Assembly: GCA_025890175.1 (NCBI GenBank)
Contig: JANPYM010000002.1
Span: 4,017,777 to 4,081,776, forward strand
Direction: 5' to 3'
Length of the DNA stretch: 64,000 nucleotides
Source of the DNA: Ciborinia camelliae
Taxonomy: Eukaryota; Ascomycota; Leotiomycetes; Helotiales; Sclerotiniaceae
Position numbers and translations under genes: made by a program. This document shows positions 12,853 to 24,957 of this stretch, piece by piece; position 1 is the first letter of the stretch, and each line of letters begins with the position of its first letter. Below the pieces are notes generated by a model. That model saw only the letters and a list, made by a program, of their open reading frames with translations. It did no database searches and was not told where the DNA came from.

Positions 12853-13839
12853 CTATGCACCCAATGCCAAAATACGCTCCAAAATTTGATCGTCAGTAGG
12901 TCCATCTCCTTTGATGGCTGCATATGCGGGTGCGAGAATAGACTGCTCGATTTCCGTATATTTTCCCTCGGCTACAAAAAGGATATCTCCCTCTCTGGAG
13001 GTAGTGGTCATGAAATAGGCAGCAGCACGTGCAACTACGATGGTGGGTTGAGCCTTGTGAGAGATGGCTGCCATGATTCCATCCAAATCTGGCAAGACTT
13101 GAGTCGAAGTCCAGGATGGAGCCAGAGTGTTGACACGAATGGGAAGACCAGCGGCCTTAATAGTCTGTTGGAGTGATCTTCCAAAGCCTAGAACACCGGC
13201 TTTGGCACTGGCTGTATTATTTTGTTAGTTTGATATTTTAGATGGTCCGGTGCTCCAACTTGACTTACAGTAATCGGGCGCTCTCACGGGGTGTAGTCCG
13301 GTGCTGGATCCCATGAGCACAATGCTACCACCCTCTGCATTCTGTTTCAGATAATGAACAGCGAGACAAGCGGTGTTGACCACGCTTTTGAAATTAACTT
13401 CAAGAACTGAATGATTTGGCTCTTGGAGATCTCCATTCTTGTCCGATTCAAGAACCACGTAATTGCCTCGTGGACCAATACCGGCATTAGCAAAGACATA
13501 ATCGATACGGCCATTTTGCTCCTTGGCTTTCTTGAACAGAGTAGTAAGATCGGTCCATTTAGATACGTTGGTTTGGACGAATAAGAAAGCAGGGTTCGAT
13601 ATTGGCTCTGGTGGTGAGTTGACGTCGGCGCTGACAACTGATGCTCCTAATTCCAACAGCAGGTTGACGGTTGCTAGACCAATTCCTGAAGAACCGCCTT
13701 TGATGTAACATTACGTTAGTTTGTGTCCCAACTACCTAGTGCTGACGCGAATGGTGGAACCAGCTTGCGTACCTGTAACAATAACAACCTTGCCCTTAAC
13801 GCTGGTCAAATCTTCATCTTTGATAATAATTTCAGACAT
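12853..13839 (-). CDS. Short-chain dehydrogenase/reductase (classical SDR)
   Basis: Three exons: 13839-13773, 13697-13269 and 13211-12853, giving 284 residues. The Rossmann nucleotide motif TGGSSGIG (residues 22-29) is formed across the first splice junction, NAG lies at 93-95, the catalytic serine is probably Ser153 or Ser154 in MGSSTG, and the active-site YSSAK (Tyr165, Lys169) is formed across the second junction. All classical SDR residues are therefore present and the enzyme should reduce or oxidise a carbonyl/alcohol with NAD(P). The substrate cannot be told; 15-hydroxyprostaglandin dehydrogenase-like SDRs of fungi are the nearest type by feel. An in-frame upstream methionine at 13977 exists, but the ATG at 13839 (MSEIII) has a good context and gives the normal SDR N-terminal length. 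Confidence 0.9.
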
Positions 13840-15358
13840 GATGGTTGTGGTTGGCGATTTAATTAGATGGTAAGGTAGGAATTTTGCCTTTCGTAACTGG
13901 AGTTGGAAGAAATATGGAATTTTGAAACCGATGTTTTTGGATTGGAGATGTTTAGAGGCAGTGAGAGGCTTAAACAATACCCAGAAAGATGATGTGACAG
14001 GGTGTTAGGTGGGGCAATGAGGGAGCTAATCACTAGTGAACGGCCTATGTTTTGACACATAACGCGGACCTTGGCTGGCCCCCTATACTGTAGCTCCATA
14101 CGCTACGGACCGGTTCCTCTCTTATGTGGACTCCTGTGGATATCTATAAGATTATTTTTCGTCCGTAAGGAACTGCCTTTCAAGGAAGAACTTACATTTT
14201 AAGCTTTCGCTCGAGTTAGCCGACCAAAGAACTGTATCGCCGATATCTAGATTCTAGGTTCTACTAATCTATTATTCGATTTCATTAACACCGTTGATTG
14301 AAAACGGTACTAGAGTAATATATATAAATTAGAGTTCCACATAAGACTTTGGGCATCCCCCACACTTTTGCTACCACCATGTTAAAAGGGAAAGCCGTTA
14401 GAAAAGGCAATTGAAAATGTCGATCCCAGATGCTCATCGTGTCAAGTCACTGCTCTCAGCCTCTCACAATCCCACTTATGGAAGTTAAATTTGAACGGTT
14501 TCTTGTCAAAGTTGTCAAAGAGCACGCTAATCAAGTTGAAACGGGCACCCCATTAACTTATCTTGGTTCTCCCCTGAATCCTAACTTCGAACAATAAGGT
14601 ATGTGGGGACGGGAGATATAGATCAACAAGCGGGCGGGAATACGCCAATACTCTTGGATTGAGCGGCCCGGCAGGCTAAAAGCTTCCGCTCAAGGATGGT
14701 GCAATAATTGCGCCAATCGTTTGTTCGAAACTCAAATCGATTTTTTAGAGGATAATGAAAGTTCGCGCGGATGTAAACCATGTTTGCCGACTGGATAAAT
14801 TCTGTAGACGTTAGTGGGATTTAGTATCATATGGTATTAGGCCCTGTACAGTGTCTAGAGGTCCAACGGGTAGCCTAAAAGAAAAATTTCCCATGTCGCT
14901 ACACTACCGAGGACATGGATAGGATTTCTCGGACTCCTGATCAACCTTCAGGATTTCTATAAATGTACATTTTATTAATTTTTGTCATATCCGTACTCCT
15001 AGGCTCTAGAGTCTAGCTAGATAATCGCCAGGGAACCGCACATGGATTCAAAATTTAGAATGGTACTGTAGCCTCTTTTAGAGGCCAGGACTCTGTCGAA
15101 TTTTGTATCCACATGAGTCTCGAGCACAAAGTTCTATGTAACTTGGAATGATACTCGGACTTCATTTTTTAAATCCCCGAGAGAAGGTCTTGGCTGCAGG
15201 TAGAGAGGGGAAGATGAGGTTATTGGAAATTCTTTTAACCGGCTGATATCTTCAACCAGATATCAACCGATCCTCGTACGTCAGTGATTTGCTTTTTTAT
15301 CCCACGACAATCGACGACTGTGGCCCTCCCTGCACTTAACTAATAACTACTTGCAATT
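13840..15358. other. Divergent intergenic region, no gene recognised
   Basis: About 1.5 kb between the start of the SDR gene and the start of the rhodopsin-domain gene, so it carries both promoters. No open frame with protein character, no repeat array and no RNA gene seen. Confidence 0.55.
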
Positions 15359-16689
15359 ATGGCTAAAATAGCAGGGGATGGCGTGGCACTTTTCTGGTCT
15401 TCAATATTGTTGCTGGCACTATCTTACATGACTTTCGCTGTGCGTACTGGAGTGAGGATATGGCGGAATATTTGGGGCATGGATGATATCCTCATGACGG
15501 TAGGCTTGGTATGTTCGCTTTCCCATTCCTCAAATGTTTCACATGCTGATAACAAATAGTTACTTTACACGGTCACAAGTAGTCTATGTATTATCTGTTG
15601 CTCCTATGGGAGTGGGCAGAAAGCTGCCGCTCTGTCGGCCCATGATATCGCCCGTGGGACCAAGGTACATATCCTCTCTATTATAGATTGAAATCCCGAC
15701 CTTTTTACATCGAAACTAACTATTGTCAAAAGCTCTTCTTCATCGCCGAGTTCTTCTATGCCTCTGGTGCTGTTGCCATCAAGTGCAGTATCGCTGTCAC
15801 TATCCTTCGTATTGCCGATACCCGTCGTCGTTGGGTATACACTGTGTGGGGCATTATGATACTTACAGCCATTGCCGCTGTCATTTTCATGATTGGTATC
15901 GCCAACATTTGTCATCCAATCGGCACCTTATGGGGTGCAGCGAATGGTACATGTGACCTCAGGTTGAACAGCGATGTTAGTTTGTTTTTCTCTGCCGTAG
16001 AGATTGCAACCGATTGGGCTTTGGCAATCTTGCCTGCGATTTTATTATGGAATATTCAGATGAAGAGTAGGGTCAAGGCTTCTGTGGCTTGTATTCTTGG
16101 ATTGGCTGCTTTGTAAGTTTTTTTTTCCTTTAAACATTTTGCACTTGATTTAGATCGTCTTGTTCGACTATATCAAACCTATCAACTTAGCTATACAGAT
16201 GGCTAATAACCCTCCAGTGCAAGCTGTGCGACAATCGTCCGACTCCGTTACCTAAGTCTCTACAGCGATCCTAAAGAATTCCTATTCGGCACTGCTAAAA
16301 TCGGCATGTGGTCCGTGATCGAAGAAGCCATGGGAATTGTCGCGGGTTCACTACCCGCCCTTCGTCCCTTGCTCTCTCTCTCTTTTCTCAACATGAGTAG
16401 CACTGGCAAATCCAAGGATTATTCCTCGGGGAAAAATATGAATGTCCCAAGGACTCAAAATCCATCAAAGCGTAACGATATCGACTTGGATACTTTTCAC
16501 CAACTAGGCGATTCAGATATAGAAAAGGGTGCGGATGCGGATGCGGATAGTCAGAAACATATTTTGAAAGAGACGCAGGTTTCGGTAACGAGTGATAATC
16601 GACATTCTGCGCCGGGAGAATGGCAACAGAGTCAAGTACTTGGATGGAAAGACAACCGCAATTCAACGAGAAATATATCCAACCAGTGA
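15359..16689 (+). CDS. Fungal rhodopsin-domain integral membrane protein (PTH11/SAT4-like)
   Basis: Four exons: 15359-15508, 15560-15664, 15733-16112 and 16218-16689, giving 368 residues. The first about 290 residues form a chain of hydrophobic helices with short polar loops, including ALSYMTFAVRTGVRIW, the downstream DDILM and a late segment SAVEIATDWALAILPAILLW followed by QMKSRVKASVACILGLAA. This order is that of the fungal rhodopsin-like membrane proteins that include PTH11-related receptors and SAT4-type proteins of secondary-metabolite clusters. A hydrophilic Ser/Asp/Lys-rich tail follows, probably cytosolic. The extracellular CFEM domain of true PTH11 is absent. Ligand and pathway are unknown, and the family includes many proteins with no tested function. 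Confidence 0.85.
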
Positions 16690-17607
16690 ATATTTCATGG
16701 CTCGCAATCTTGCATTGGGATAGCGTGACGATTCGAATCGAATCAAATCAAACGAGGGGCTCGGTAAACGAAGGAGAAAGGGGCGCGCATCGTGATGAGA
16801 TAGTATACGAAGATCTTGTACGATATATATGATACCTGGGTGAGATAGCGTGTTCAACTATGAATGCGTCTCAAAAATAACTCCGGCGCGGCGTCATGTT
16901 TGGTTTGAAATATCTTGGGTTTGGAGTTGGATTTGCAAAGGGTGTATGTACTCCCTAGTCGGGAAACAGGCTGGGTGGGATGGGAATGGATATTCGGATA
17001 TAGGGAATGGAATACGAGTATATATAGAAGATAGATTAATATATCGCTGAGGCACGGCCGTCATGAATATTTTGAATATAAGGATCTTTTGGTCGTATGT
17101 ACCCCTTTGTTTGATCATTGATGTACCGTTGTTTGAGCGCGTGGCTGGCTACTAGGTAGGTACCTAAGATTATGAGACTTTGGTGGCTGATGAACTTTTA
17201 TCGTCTGTGTGCGCCACGGATGATCTCACATCATGCCGTAATGCGATCAGACTTCTACTCCACGCCAGATACATTAAGTATAACTTCAAAAATACATTTC
17301 AAACCAGTATGATATTCATTGTCATTGTCAATTGAGATATATTGGTACAATGAAGTTATACGAGATTTCCGCCGGCACCGCGCCAATAAAGGCTAGCTAA
17401 TCTGAAAGTAAGCAGCTCACTGTGCAGGTGCTGTTTGCCAAGTAAATAGGCCTGATAAGAAACCTGAAAGTGGAAGTGGACCTAGAGAACGCGACCATGG
17501 ATATCTAGGTAACATCGCCAAACACCGAACAATAAATCAAATTACTTTGCGAAGATTACTTTTCTTCTTGTTTTCACTCGATATCAATTGAGAGTGATTG
17601 AATCAAG
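16690..17607. other. Intergenic, no gene recognised
   Basis: About 0.9 kb between two genes on the plus strand. It holds a TAGGTAGGTACCTA motif near 17152-17166. Nothing else is recognisable; it presumably includes the promoter of the channel gene. Confidence 0.55.
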
Positions 17608-19796
17608 ATGGTTCAATGGAGGAGGTTGTTGGGTTTGGATGGAAGGTAATGTTTACCCCGCAGCATGCGATAGCTATGGAGCTTCATACAAAGCTATCGC
17701 ATCAACAGGGCAACATTAAGAGCAAATACTAATGAAGTTCTACGAATAGGGCAAATCAACATCTTTGGCGCGATGAAGCTCTTCGTCGTGAGTCTCTTCT
17801 CCACTAGACTTTTATTGCACGAATCGCACGATTAACAATTCCCAGTCCTGCCCTCTTACCATGAAGATGATGTTCCCAGCGCAATCCCACCTCTCGAAGT
17901 AACCAAAACCGCTCTCCGTCTTCGCTACCTCATCGAAGAGACTGTGCCATGTGAGCTCGAGCAAGAAACTATTGTGTGTGCGCACTCAAAAATTATAACG
18001 AGAAAGGTTATTGCAGCAGCGAGGGAAGCAGGAGGCAAGGAATATGGCGCATGTGTGGTATATGCGCTGTTGGTTTGTAAGAGGTGGTTCAAGAAACAGG
18101 CCATGTTGGAGTTATGGGATGCGGAGTTGCATGATGTGAGAGCGGTGGCTTGTGAGGTTATCGCAAAACAATTGTGAGATCTCTGCCATTATGAATATCA
18201 TAAGGGAAGACGAGATACTAATACGGCCTACAGAATTGAAACGGAAGAAAATCAGGAATATCTCTTACAGGATATCCTCCTGAAGAGATACGCGATATTG
18301 GTAGACGGGGAACAAACTCAACCTGCGAATGTTATCGAAAGAGCGGTGGATCTCCATGCCCTACGTGTTACCGGTTCTTCCGGATATCAAAAATGCGTCA
18401 ATTATCTCTGGAGAGGATGGCTCGTACAAGATGAAAACGATCCGACCCAATTTGTCGATTACAAAAAGAAGGACAATACGTCTTATTGGACTCACGTTGA
18501 TCCAGACCGCATGCGCGCACCTGTCTACCAAAATGCTACCCAGATCATCTTCTCGTTGGTTTATTTGGCTTTATATACAGGGGCCATCAACACTGTCAAC
18601 AGAACTGGAGACTTGGACAGTGTGGAAATAATTCTTTATATCTTCACAGCAGGTTTTATGTGTGATGAGTTCAGCAAATTTTGGAAGGTCGGAAGATTTT
18701 ATATCGGATTTTGGAATGTTTTCAATGTACTTCTTTATGCTGTTTTGACGACAAGTTTGGTGACGAGAGTGATTGCCCTGGGTCATCCGCTTGAAGATGA
18801 TGATGGGAAAAGGCAGAAGTTCAATGAGCTTAGTTATAATTTCTTGGGTATGTTACTTTTCATTTCAATGCTTGTAAATAAGTGCTAACATTCATAGCTT
18901 TCTCTGCACCGATGTTCTGGATGAGATTACTACTTTACCTCGATTCCATTCGCTTCTTCGGCGCCATGCTTGTCGTTATCAAGGTAATGATGAAGGAATC
19001 CCTCATCTTCTTTGCTCTCCTATTTGTCATCATCATCGGGTTCTTGCAAGCATTTATTGGTATGGACATGGCCGATAACCACATCGACTCTGCCGCATTC
19101 ATCCTCCAAGCTATGGCCAACGCTGTAATGCAATCTCCAGATTTCTCTGGCTTCGATAATTTCGCTCCACCTTTCGGAATCATCCTTTATTATATCTTCA
19201 CCTTCCTCATCATGGTCGTCCTTCTCAATATTCTCATTGCGCTCTATAACTCTGCTTATGAAGATATCACGGATAATGCCATTGATGAATACATGGCCCT
19301 CTTCTCTCAAAAGACGATGCAATTCGTCCGAGCCCCTGACGAAAATGTCTTCATTGCACCCACCAACCTGATCGAAATTTGCTGTTTGATCATCCCTTTT
19401 GAATGGTGGATGCCAAGAAAACTATATGCAAAACTCAATGATTATGTCATGGCCGTTGTCTATTCTCCATTATTATTAATCGCAGCATGGTTTGAGCAGA
19501 GAAGCGCAAGGAAAGTCAAGGGCAATAGACAGAATGGAAATGAAGATGATGATACGGTGCAGGAGTGGGAACAGTTATCTGGCGAGGTAGATTTCGAAGG
19601 CGAAGGGTGGGAAAAGAAAGTCAAGGGGGTTAAACCAAATGTTGAGGCTGATGAGGCGACGGTGGAGGTTAGGGAGTTGAGGAAGGAGGTCGGGGAGTTG
19701 AAAGACTTGCTTTTAAAATTGGTCAAGGAGAAAAAGGCGAGTGGGAGTGGGAGTAGTAGTGGCAATGGCAAGGGAAAGGGAAAGAGTGGAAAGTAG
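17608..19796 (+). CDS. YVC1: TRP-type cation channel, YVC1/TRPY1-like vacuolar Ca2+ release channel
   Basis: Five exons: 17608-17645, 17750-17787, 17846-18173, 18234-18847 and 18898-19796, giving 638 residues. The N-terminal soluble half (conserved PPLEVTKTALRLRYLIEE) is followed by about six hydrophobic helices, including IIFSLVYLALYTGAI, FWNVFNVLLYAVLTTSLV and SLIFFALLFVIIIGFLQAFI, then a pore region and a final helix YYIFTFLIMVVLLNILIALY leading into NSAYEDITDNAIDEYMALF, typical of TRPY channels. Yvc1 releases Ca2+ from the vacuole on stretch or cytosolic Ca2+; the acidic cluster EDDD about residue 554 is placed like the Ca2+-sensing aspartates of the yeast protein (inference). The tail holds a short coiled coil (EVRELRKEVGELKDLLLKLV) and a Ser/Gly/Lys end. 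The two very short 38-bp first exons were chosen because they give correct phases and a clean start, and are the least certain part. Confidence 0.9.
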
Positions 19797-20823
19797 ATGT
19801 ACCTGGATACATGGTGGGGAATTTAGTGGTGGTCATTAATACCTAGGTACCTAGTACTAGTAAATAATCAGGGGAAGCTGGAGTCGAAAGGGGAAGCGAA
19901 AGTGTATTTAGTATTATTTCTGGACCGACACAAATTAGCGAGGGCAATTCAATGGTACTGTAATAGCAAGGGATGAGACGAGATCATGACACGAGTGAAT
20001 TAACGATTTATTTGACTTATATTCACGGTTTAGGCGCCAAAAGTTGGTCAATTTTTAAATGTGTATAGAACTTGGCCGGAAATAGTCGACAGACAGGCGA
20101 AAAGCTACTCCAACGATAGATACTTAGGTGCCTATATATCTCGATTTTCGACATAACTGAATAGTACTGCCAAACAGTCAGTTCAACGATCCCTAGCCCG
20201 TGGGTAGCCAGATTTTCCGAAATAGCTGGCACGTATCTGCGCTGCTTGGAAATTGCTCCTGAGTGGTGGGTGGATTGCATATAATATTTGTGGCGTGACG
20301 CCCGATTTTTTGCGGTAGTGCAATTCCAAGTTTGCTAGGCCCATAGCTCATGAACCTCTTTACTTGATAGCGTAGCCTTATGACACGGTGATATTTTTAT
20401 TCTTGCGGTTATTTAAATACCTAATCCTCGTGTCTTGATTCAGGAGTACATTCATAGGCTGTTTAGCGAGAGTATTCTATACTCTAATTACTAGTGTTCG
20501 CTAGCATCATACCCATATCTCTCTTTCTTCTATCTCTTCCTTTTCCACCCCACCTTTCCTCTCAACATCCGAGTGTGTTTCCTAAGATATCTGTCAATCC
20601 ACTGTTCTCAAAATGTTCAAAGGAACAGCATCATCTTGAGAATCCTGTAGTCCGCCTTCTGCATTGTCAATCGTCTGGTTTGCCCTCTCATCCTTAGATC
20701 GGATTTAGAAAACTTCCTTCTTGCGAAAGATTGCCTGCCAGGTTGGTAAATATGTGCTGGACACCGCGATACTTGTTTCACACATTCCCCATACTGCGAT
20801 TTTAACATGTAATCTCCCCTGAG
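19797..20823. other. Intergenic, no gene recognised
   Basis: 3' flank of the channel gene and about 1 kb of AT-rich DNA. An ACCTAGGT palindrome occurs at 19841-19848. Plus-strand frame 20494-20697 and minus-strand frame 20617-21135 show no recognisable features. Confidence 0.5.
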
Positions 20824-21357
20824 GAACAACGATCTAGGGACGTGGAAGGATCTATTGCGTCTACAAATTCGAATACACAAGGAAACTCCCCACAGTCGAG
20901 TAACTGCGATTCTTTCAAGGCGGATATTCAGGATTCGACGGCACGGAATGATCTTGTAGATTACCCAGGTATCCAAGTTGAAGTCGCGAGTCAGGTATCT
21001 GAAGAGGAAGAATATCTCTTCGAGACTTTTCCATAATATAAGCAAAGAATAACAAAGGCCTTGCTCGCTTCTGAGAAAGATGAACAGGCACAAAATGGCG
21101 AGGTGAAGGAACATCGTCAAGTGACCGAGAATCAAATCCTCAACCCACCAACAGTATTACAATATCTCTCTTCCGAAGATCTGAATGCGGATATTGACTA
21201 TCCAAATGGTTTGAGGAAAATGGAGGAGGATATAGCAGAATTGAACGAGAGTTTAGATAGAATGGAGAAAGTTTTAAAGAAACTTAACAAAGGTTTAAGG
21301 AATCTGAGGAGGCTGGGGAAATCGAGGAAGAGGGGCGATTACTTGTGGTTCAGATAG
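20824..21357 (+). CDS. Weak candidate: C-terminal exons of a small coiled-coil protein
   Basis: Two frames join cleanly if 20995-21057 (GTATCT...AACAAAG) is an intron: 20824-20994 and 21058-21357, phase 0. The joined product would run into LRKMEEDIAELNESLDRMEK and further heptads, a good coiled coil, and end in RGDYLWFR. There is no ATG in the first part, so at least one upstream exon would be needed; an AG acceptor lies at 20822-20823 but I could not find a convincing upstream exon. The G-rich 3' end resembles degenerate repeats just downstream, which weakens the case. I do not recognise a family. It may be non-coding. Confidence 0.25.
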
Positions 21358-23272
21358 CTGATAGATTATGGGAAGTGAGGGAAGGTAAGGGAGGATGATT
21401 AGTTGGGGGAGGTTTACAGAATTACAGGGGAAGCTGGAGAGTCAAGAAAGGTTTGAAGGCAGGCGGGAACCATTGGAGAATAATTGGACTTGTAGGAGTT
21501 GACGGAAGTCGGAATAAAGTCCAGAAGATTCTTCAGGAGGCTGGGGAAAGTTTGGAAGTTCAGCAAGCTGGGGCAAGTGGAAAAACTTTGGGACATTTGG
21601 AAGTTACGGAACAATGACTGAAAATTGGGCCGTGTAGGACCATTTGGGCAGTTTTGGTATTTACGGGAATTTGGGGTAAAGTTCGGGAAATGATGGAGAA
21701 AACTGGGGGAAATTTGGAAGTTAAAGGAAAATGGGGAAACCTAGGGACCTTTGAAGCTGCTGGATGTTATAATATGGTTGGGCAAAGTTTAGAACAAGCT
21801 AGGGAACAGGAGAAAGTGGCTGGCATTTTTTTAAGGATATTTCCGTGGGCCAAGAAACCTTACACATCTGGTCGGTATGTTTTCTCTCTTGCAGGCAAGA
21901 ACTCCCCAATGGCATTCATCCGCCAAAAGTGGTGTACATATACGAACGCAAGGATTTATGATGGGTGGCAAATAAGGAAAAAGGTTCTCGGTATCACTCT
22001 GAGTGCGAGTCTGAGAAAGGAACATGGACAATCCCAATTCTACAAATAGTTAATCGAGTTAATTAATCTCATCTCATCATTTACATGAATTTCAATAATA
22101 TCTCAAAACTGGAAAGTGTTGCTGCATATCTTAACGCGATATTGAGAAGAGATACAAATGTACTTCCCAATCTTCTCAAACAGCGTCTGTCCCCTTTGGA
22201 GTTTCCCACGGCAAACACACTATAAATATAAATATATCTTACAACAACAGCAAAGCAAAGCAAAGCAAAACAGACCAAAACAAGCAAACCAAGCCTAAAA
22301 TAACACAACATAACAGATTGCACCAATCTAATACCCCAATACCCCAATACCTTTAACCCAAGCAATATCGAAATTAAAAGATTCGAGACTCCAGTCCAGT
22401 CCAGGACAGATTCTCGAACTTTCAATATCCTCAACTCATAGCTATGAATCTTCAAATCAAATGCCGAGCAAGGCAAGGGAGACTACCTTACTGACGGACT
22501 ACACGACGATATGTACCTACCTATATATGTAAAACCCGCAACTATGCAAATCGTACACTAATAGGTAACTAATAACTAAGAGCAAGTGCTACCTCGCTGC
22601 GAAGTGAGTTTACTGTTTGATAGCGGATTCCGGATGCTGGATTTAATACCTACCTACTTATAGGTAGATCAAGCAAAAACCAAAAAAACCAAGAATATCT
22701 CCGAGTCATGTCATCAACATTCAAAGAATCAGAACATCAATCCTAACCATATTATTCCGTTGAAAGGTTCAGCATCTGCATCTGAATCTTCCTTGCTATA
22801 TTTTCACAATCTCATATCTGCTCTATTTAGATTCTAGATTCTGGATCCTAGATGGAAAGACACATGATAAATCAAAAAATCCAAATCAGGAAACTTTAAA
22901 AAATGATATTGATATTGAAATTAACATTTGACATTGAACATTGACCCGTACGTACACTACCTACACCCACACCCAACTCCGCGTTCCTTATGTACATTAT
23001 CTACCTACTTTTATCCTTCTTCTTTCTTCTTTCGGTTGATGGTGCGGTGTGATTTTTTGATACTGTGATATTGTGATACATCCACCGATAAATGTGTATA
23101 AATAAATAAGACGATGCTATGATTACTACCTCGGTAGGTAGTCACAACGATCTATCCAAAAAAAAGCCGCACGCTGCTGTGACATATGACATACATGATA
23201 ATCAACTCACAACATATAATCCGCTGGGATATCTTCGAGTTTCTGAAGGACGAACAGGACGGACAAGAAGAG
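21358..23272. other. Gene-poor stretch with degenerate GGGGAAA-TTTGGAAGTT repeats
   Basis: Between about 21307 and 21760 an imperfect unit of the form CTGGGGAAAGTTTGGAAGTT recurs (21539-21558, 21587-21606, 21703-21722) and a GGAGGCTGGGGAAA unit occurs near 21307 and 21535. The plus frame 21654-22049 reads through this but looks like repeat translation. The rest (22050-23272) is AT-rich with short CAAAG and TACC tracts and no gene that I can support. Confidence 0.5.
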
Positions 23273-24957
23273 TTACCTCTTTCCGGCTTGAGCAAGTTGC
23301 TCCCCGAACATACTCTCGACCAATTCTCCGCCTCTGGTGGCGAGGACTGAGAGGAGGGAATCGGATAACTGTGGTGATTTTAGTATTGTTAAGCCATCCA
23401 TGTCTCCGCCGATGCAGAAAAGGAAAAGGAAAGAAACATACCCCATGCGTCGACTCATTACAGCCCTGTAACCAAATCCCCGCAGCAGGATGTACACGAC
23501 CCTCGACCATCCTAACGCGATAATCTCTCTCCACGCCCCATATCCCCTTCACCAAGCCATTCTCACTCTTAATATCGTTTCCCTCCCCGGTAGCAAGCTC
23601 CTCGCATCCTTGCAATATACTCACATGTGCATCCCTTCGATAACCCGTGGCGGGGATAATATAATCAACATCTAATTCCTCCTCTTCCGTCTCACTACCT
23701 TCTTCTGTGGTAATCTTTAATCGTAAACTATCATTTGAAGGAGAAGGAGTGGCGGAAGTAACGCGACGGTTGACGATAATGGTGGCGCGGGGAGGGGCAC
23801 CAGTGCGTTCGCACTTGATGCGTTGGAGGTAGAGTTTTTCATAAAGATGCTCGAGGAGTTCAAGACGCACGACACCGTAGTTTGTGGCTCGGTCGAGTAC
23901 GATGCCTGCGGCGCGGAGATGGGATGGTCGGTTGTAGTGGGGGGTTACGCGATCGGGGTCGAAGATCTCGTTTACGCTTTTGAGGGGTTAGTTTTGTGGG
24001 TTTTTGGTTTAGGGAAGAGAGGGGATGATGGAAGGGGAAAGCATACAAAGGACTATCATCACTTGGCCTTAGACTCTGTCCCTTAACAATCAACTTGACA
24101 GTGACACCCGTCTCCTCACCAAATCGTTCCCATAAATCATTATAGATCTCCGCAGCACTCTGTCCACTACCAATCACGGCAAACCTCAATGGTTTTCTCG
24201 TTTCCTTTTGGAATTTCTCGATCTTGCCGATGCTGGTTGCAAATTGCGAAGAATGCAATACGCAAGGCTTGTTTTGTAGAACAGGTGGAATGGAAGGTTT
24301 GCCACCTACAGCTATAACAACATGACGAGCAGCATGAGTGATAGCTTGTCCAGAAGGCGAGGAATAAGAAACGGCAAACGAAGGAATCTTTCCATCTTCA
24401 GCAGAAGGCGGCGAAGGAACCACAGACTCGACATTTGCACCATATTTCACACAACCCTCCTTTTCAAAATGACTAGCACACCATCTCAGATAATCCTCAT
24501 ATTCCATACGACTAGGCAAGAAAGTGCTCAAATTGATGAACGTATTCAATCTTCCCTTGCAATGCAAATAGTTGATGAAAGTAAACTTAGATCTGGGATC
24601 TCGAGGCGTAGCCAAATCCTTCAAGAATGAGATTTGCATTCTAGCACCAGGGAGTTGCATGCCGGCATGCCAGGCAAACTGAGGTTGTTTCTCGAGGAAG
24701 AGAACTTTGGGGGGTGCGAGCGAGGATTTGGAGTAGGCGTCGTGTAGAGCGATGGCGATGGCCAGAGAGGCGGGACCGAATCCAACGCAGACTAGATCGA
24801 GGGATTCGGAGGAGGGAGTACTGGTAAAGCTTTGGTTGGCGGAGAGGGAGAGGGAGAGGTTGTCCATCTTGAGGGAAGACACGATTTTCTCGCCATTGAC
24901 GGCAATGGGACGGAGCACCTCGGGAGAGTTACCCGTGCTAATTGCTGAAGGTGCCAT
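23273..24957 (-). CDS. sidA: L-ornithine N5-monooxygenase (siderophore biosynthesis)
   Basis: Three exons: 24957-24047, 23976-23442 and 23368-23273, giving 513 residues, near the 501 of Aspergillus SidA. The FAD motif VGFGPASLA (Gly59 onward), the substrate-side segment KQPQFAWHAGMQLPGARMQI, the NADPH motif VIGSGQSAAE (about 261-270) and the C-terminal DYIIPATGYRRD are all intact, and the end LSDSLLSVLATRGGE is typical after splicing. The enzyme hydroxylates ornithine at N5 with NADPH and O2, the committed step of all hydroxamate siderophores. It is divergent from the NRPS gene at 30172, about 5.2 kb apart, the classic pairing of ferrichrome-type loci. Three ATCWGATAA sites lie 1.6-1.9 kb upstream, in keeping with control by the iron-responsive GATA repressor. 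The residues just after the first intron restore a VNEIFDP motif, which supports that junction. Confidence 0.96.

Noticed and set aside
20617..21135. Minus-strand open frame of 172 codons
   Set aside because: No recognisable domain or motif, irregular composition, and it overlaps a more gene-like reading on the plus strand.
21654..22049. Plus-strand frame of 131 codons
   Set aside because: Mostly the translation of degenerate G-rich repeats; no family recognised.
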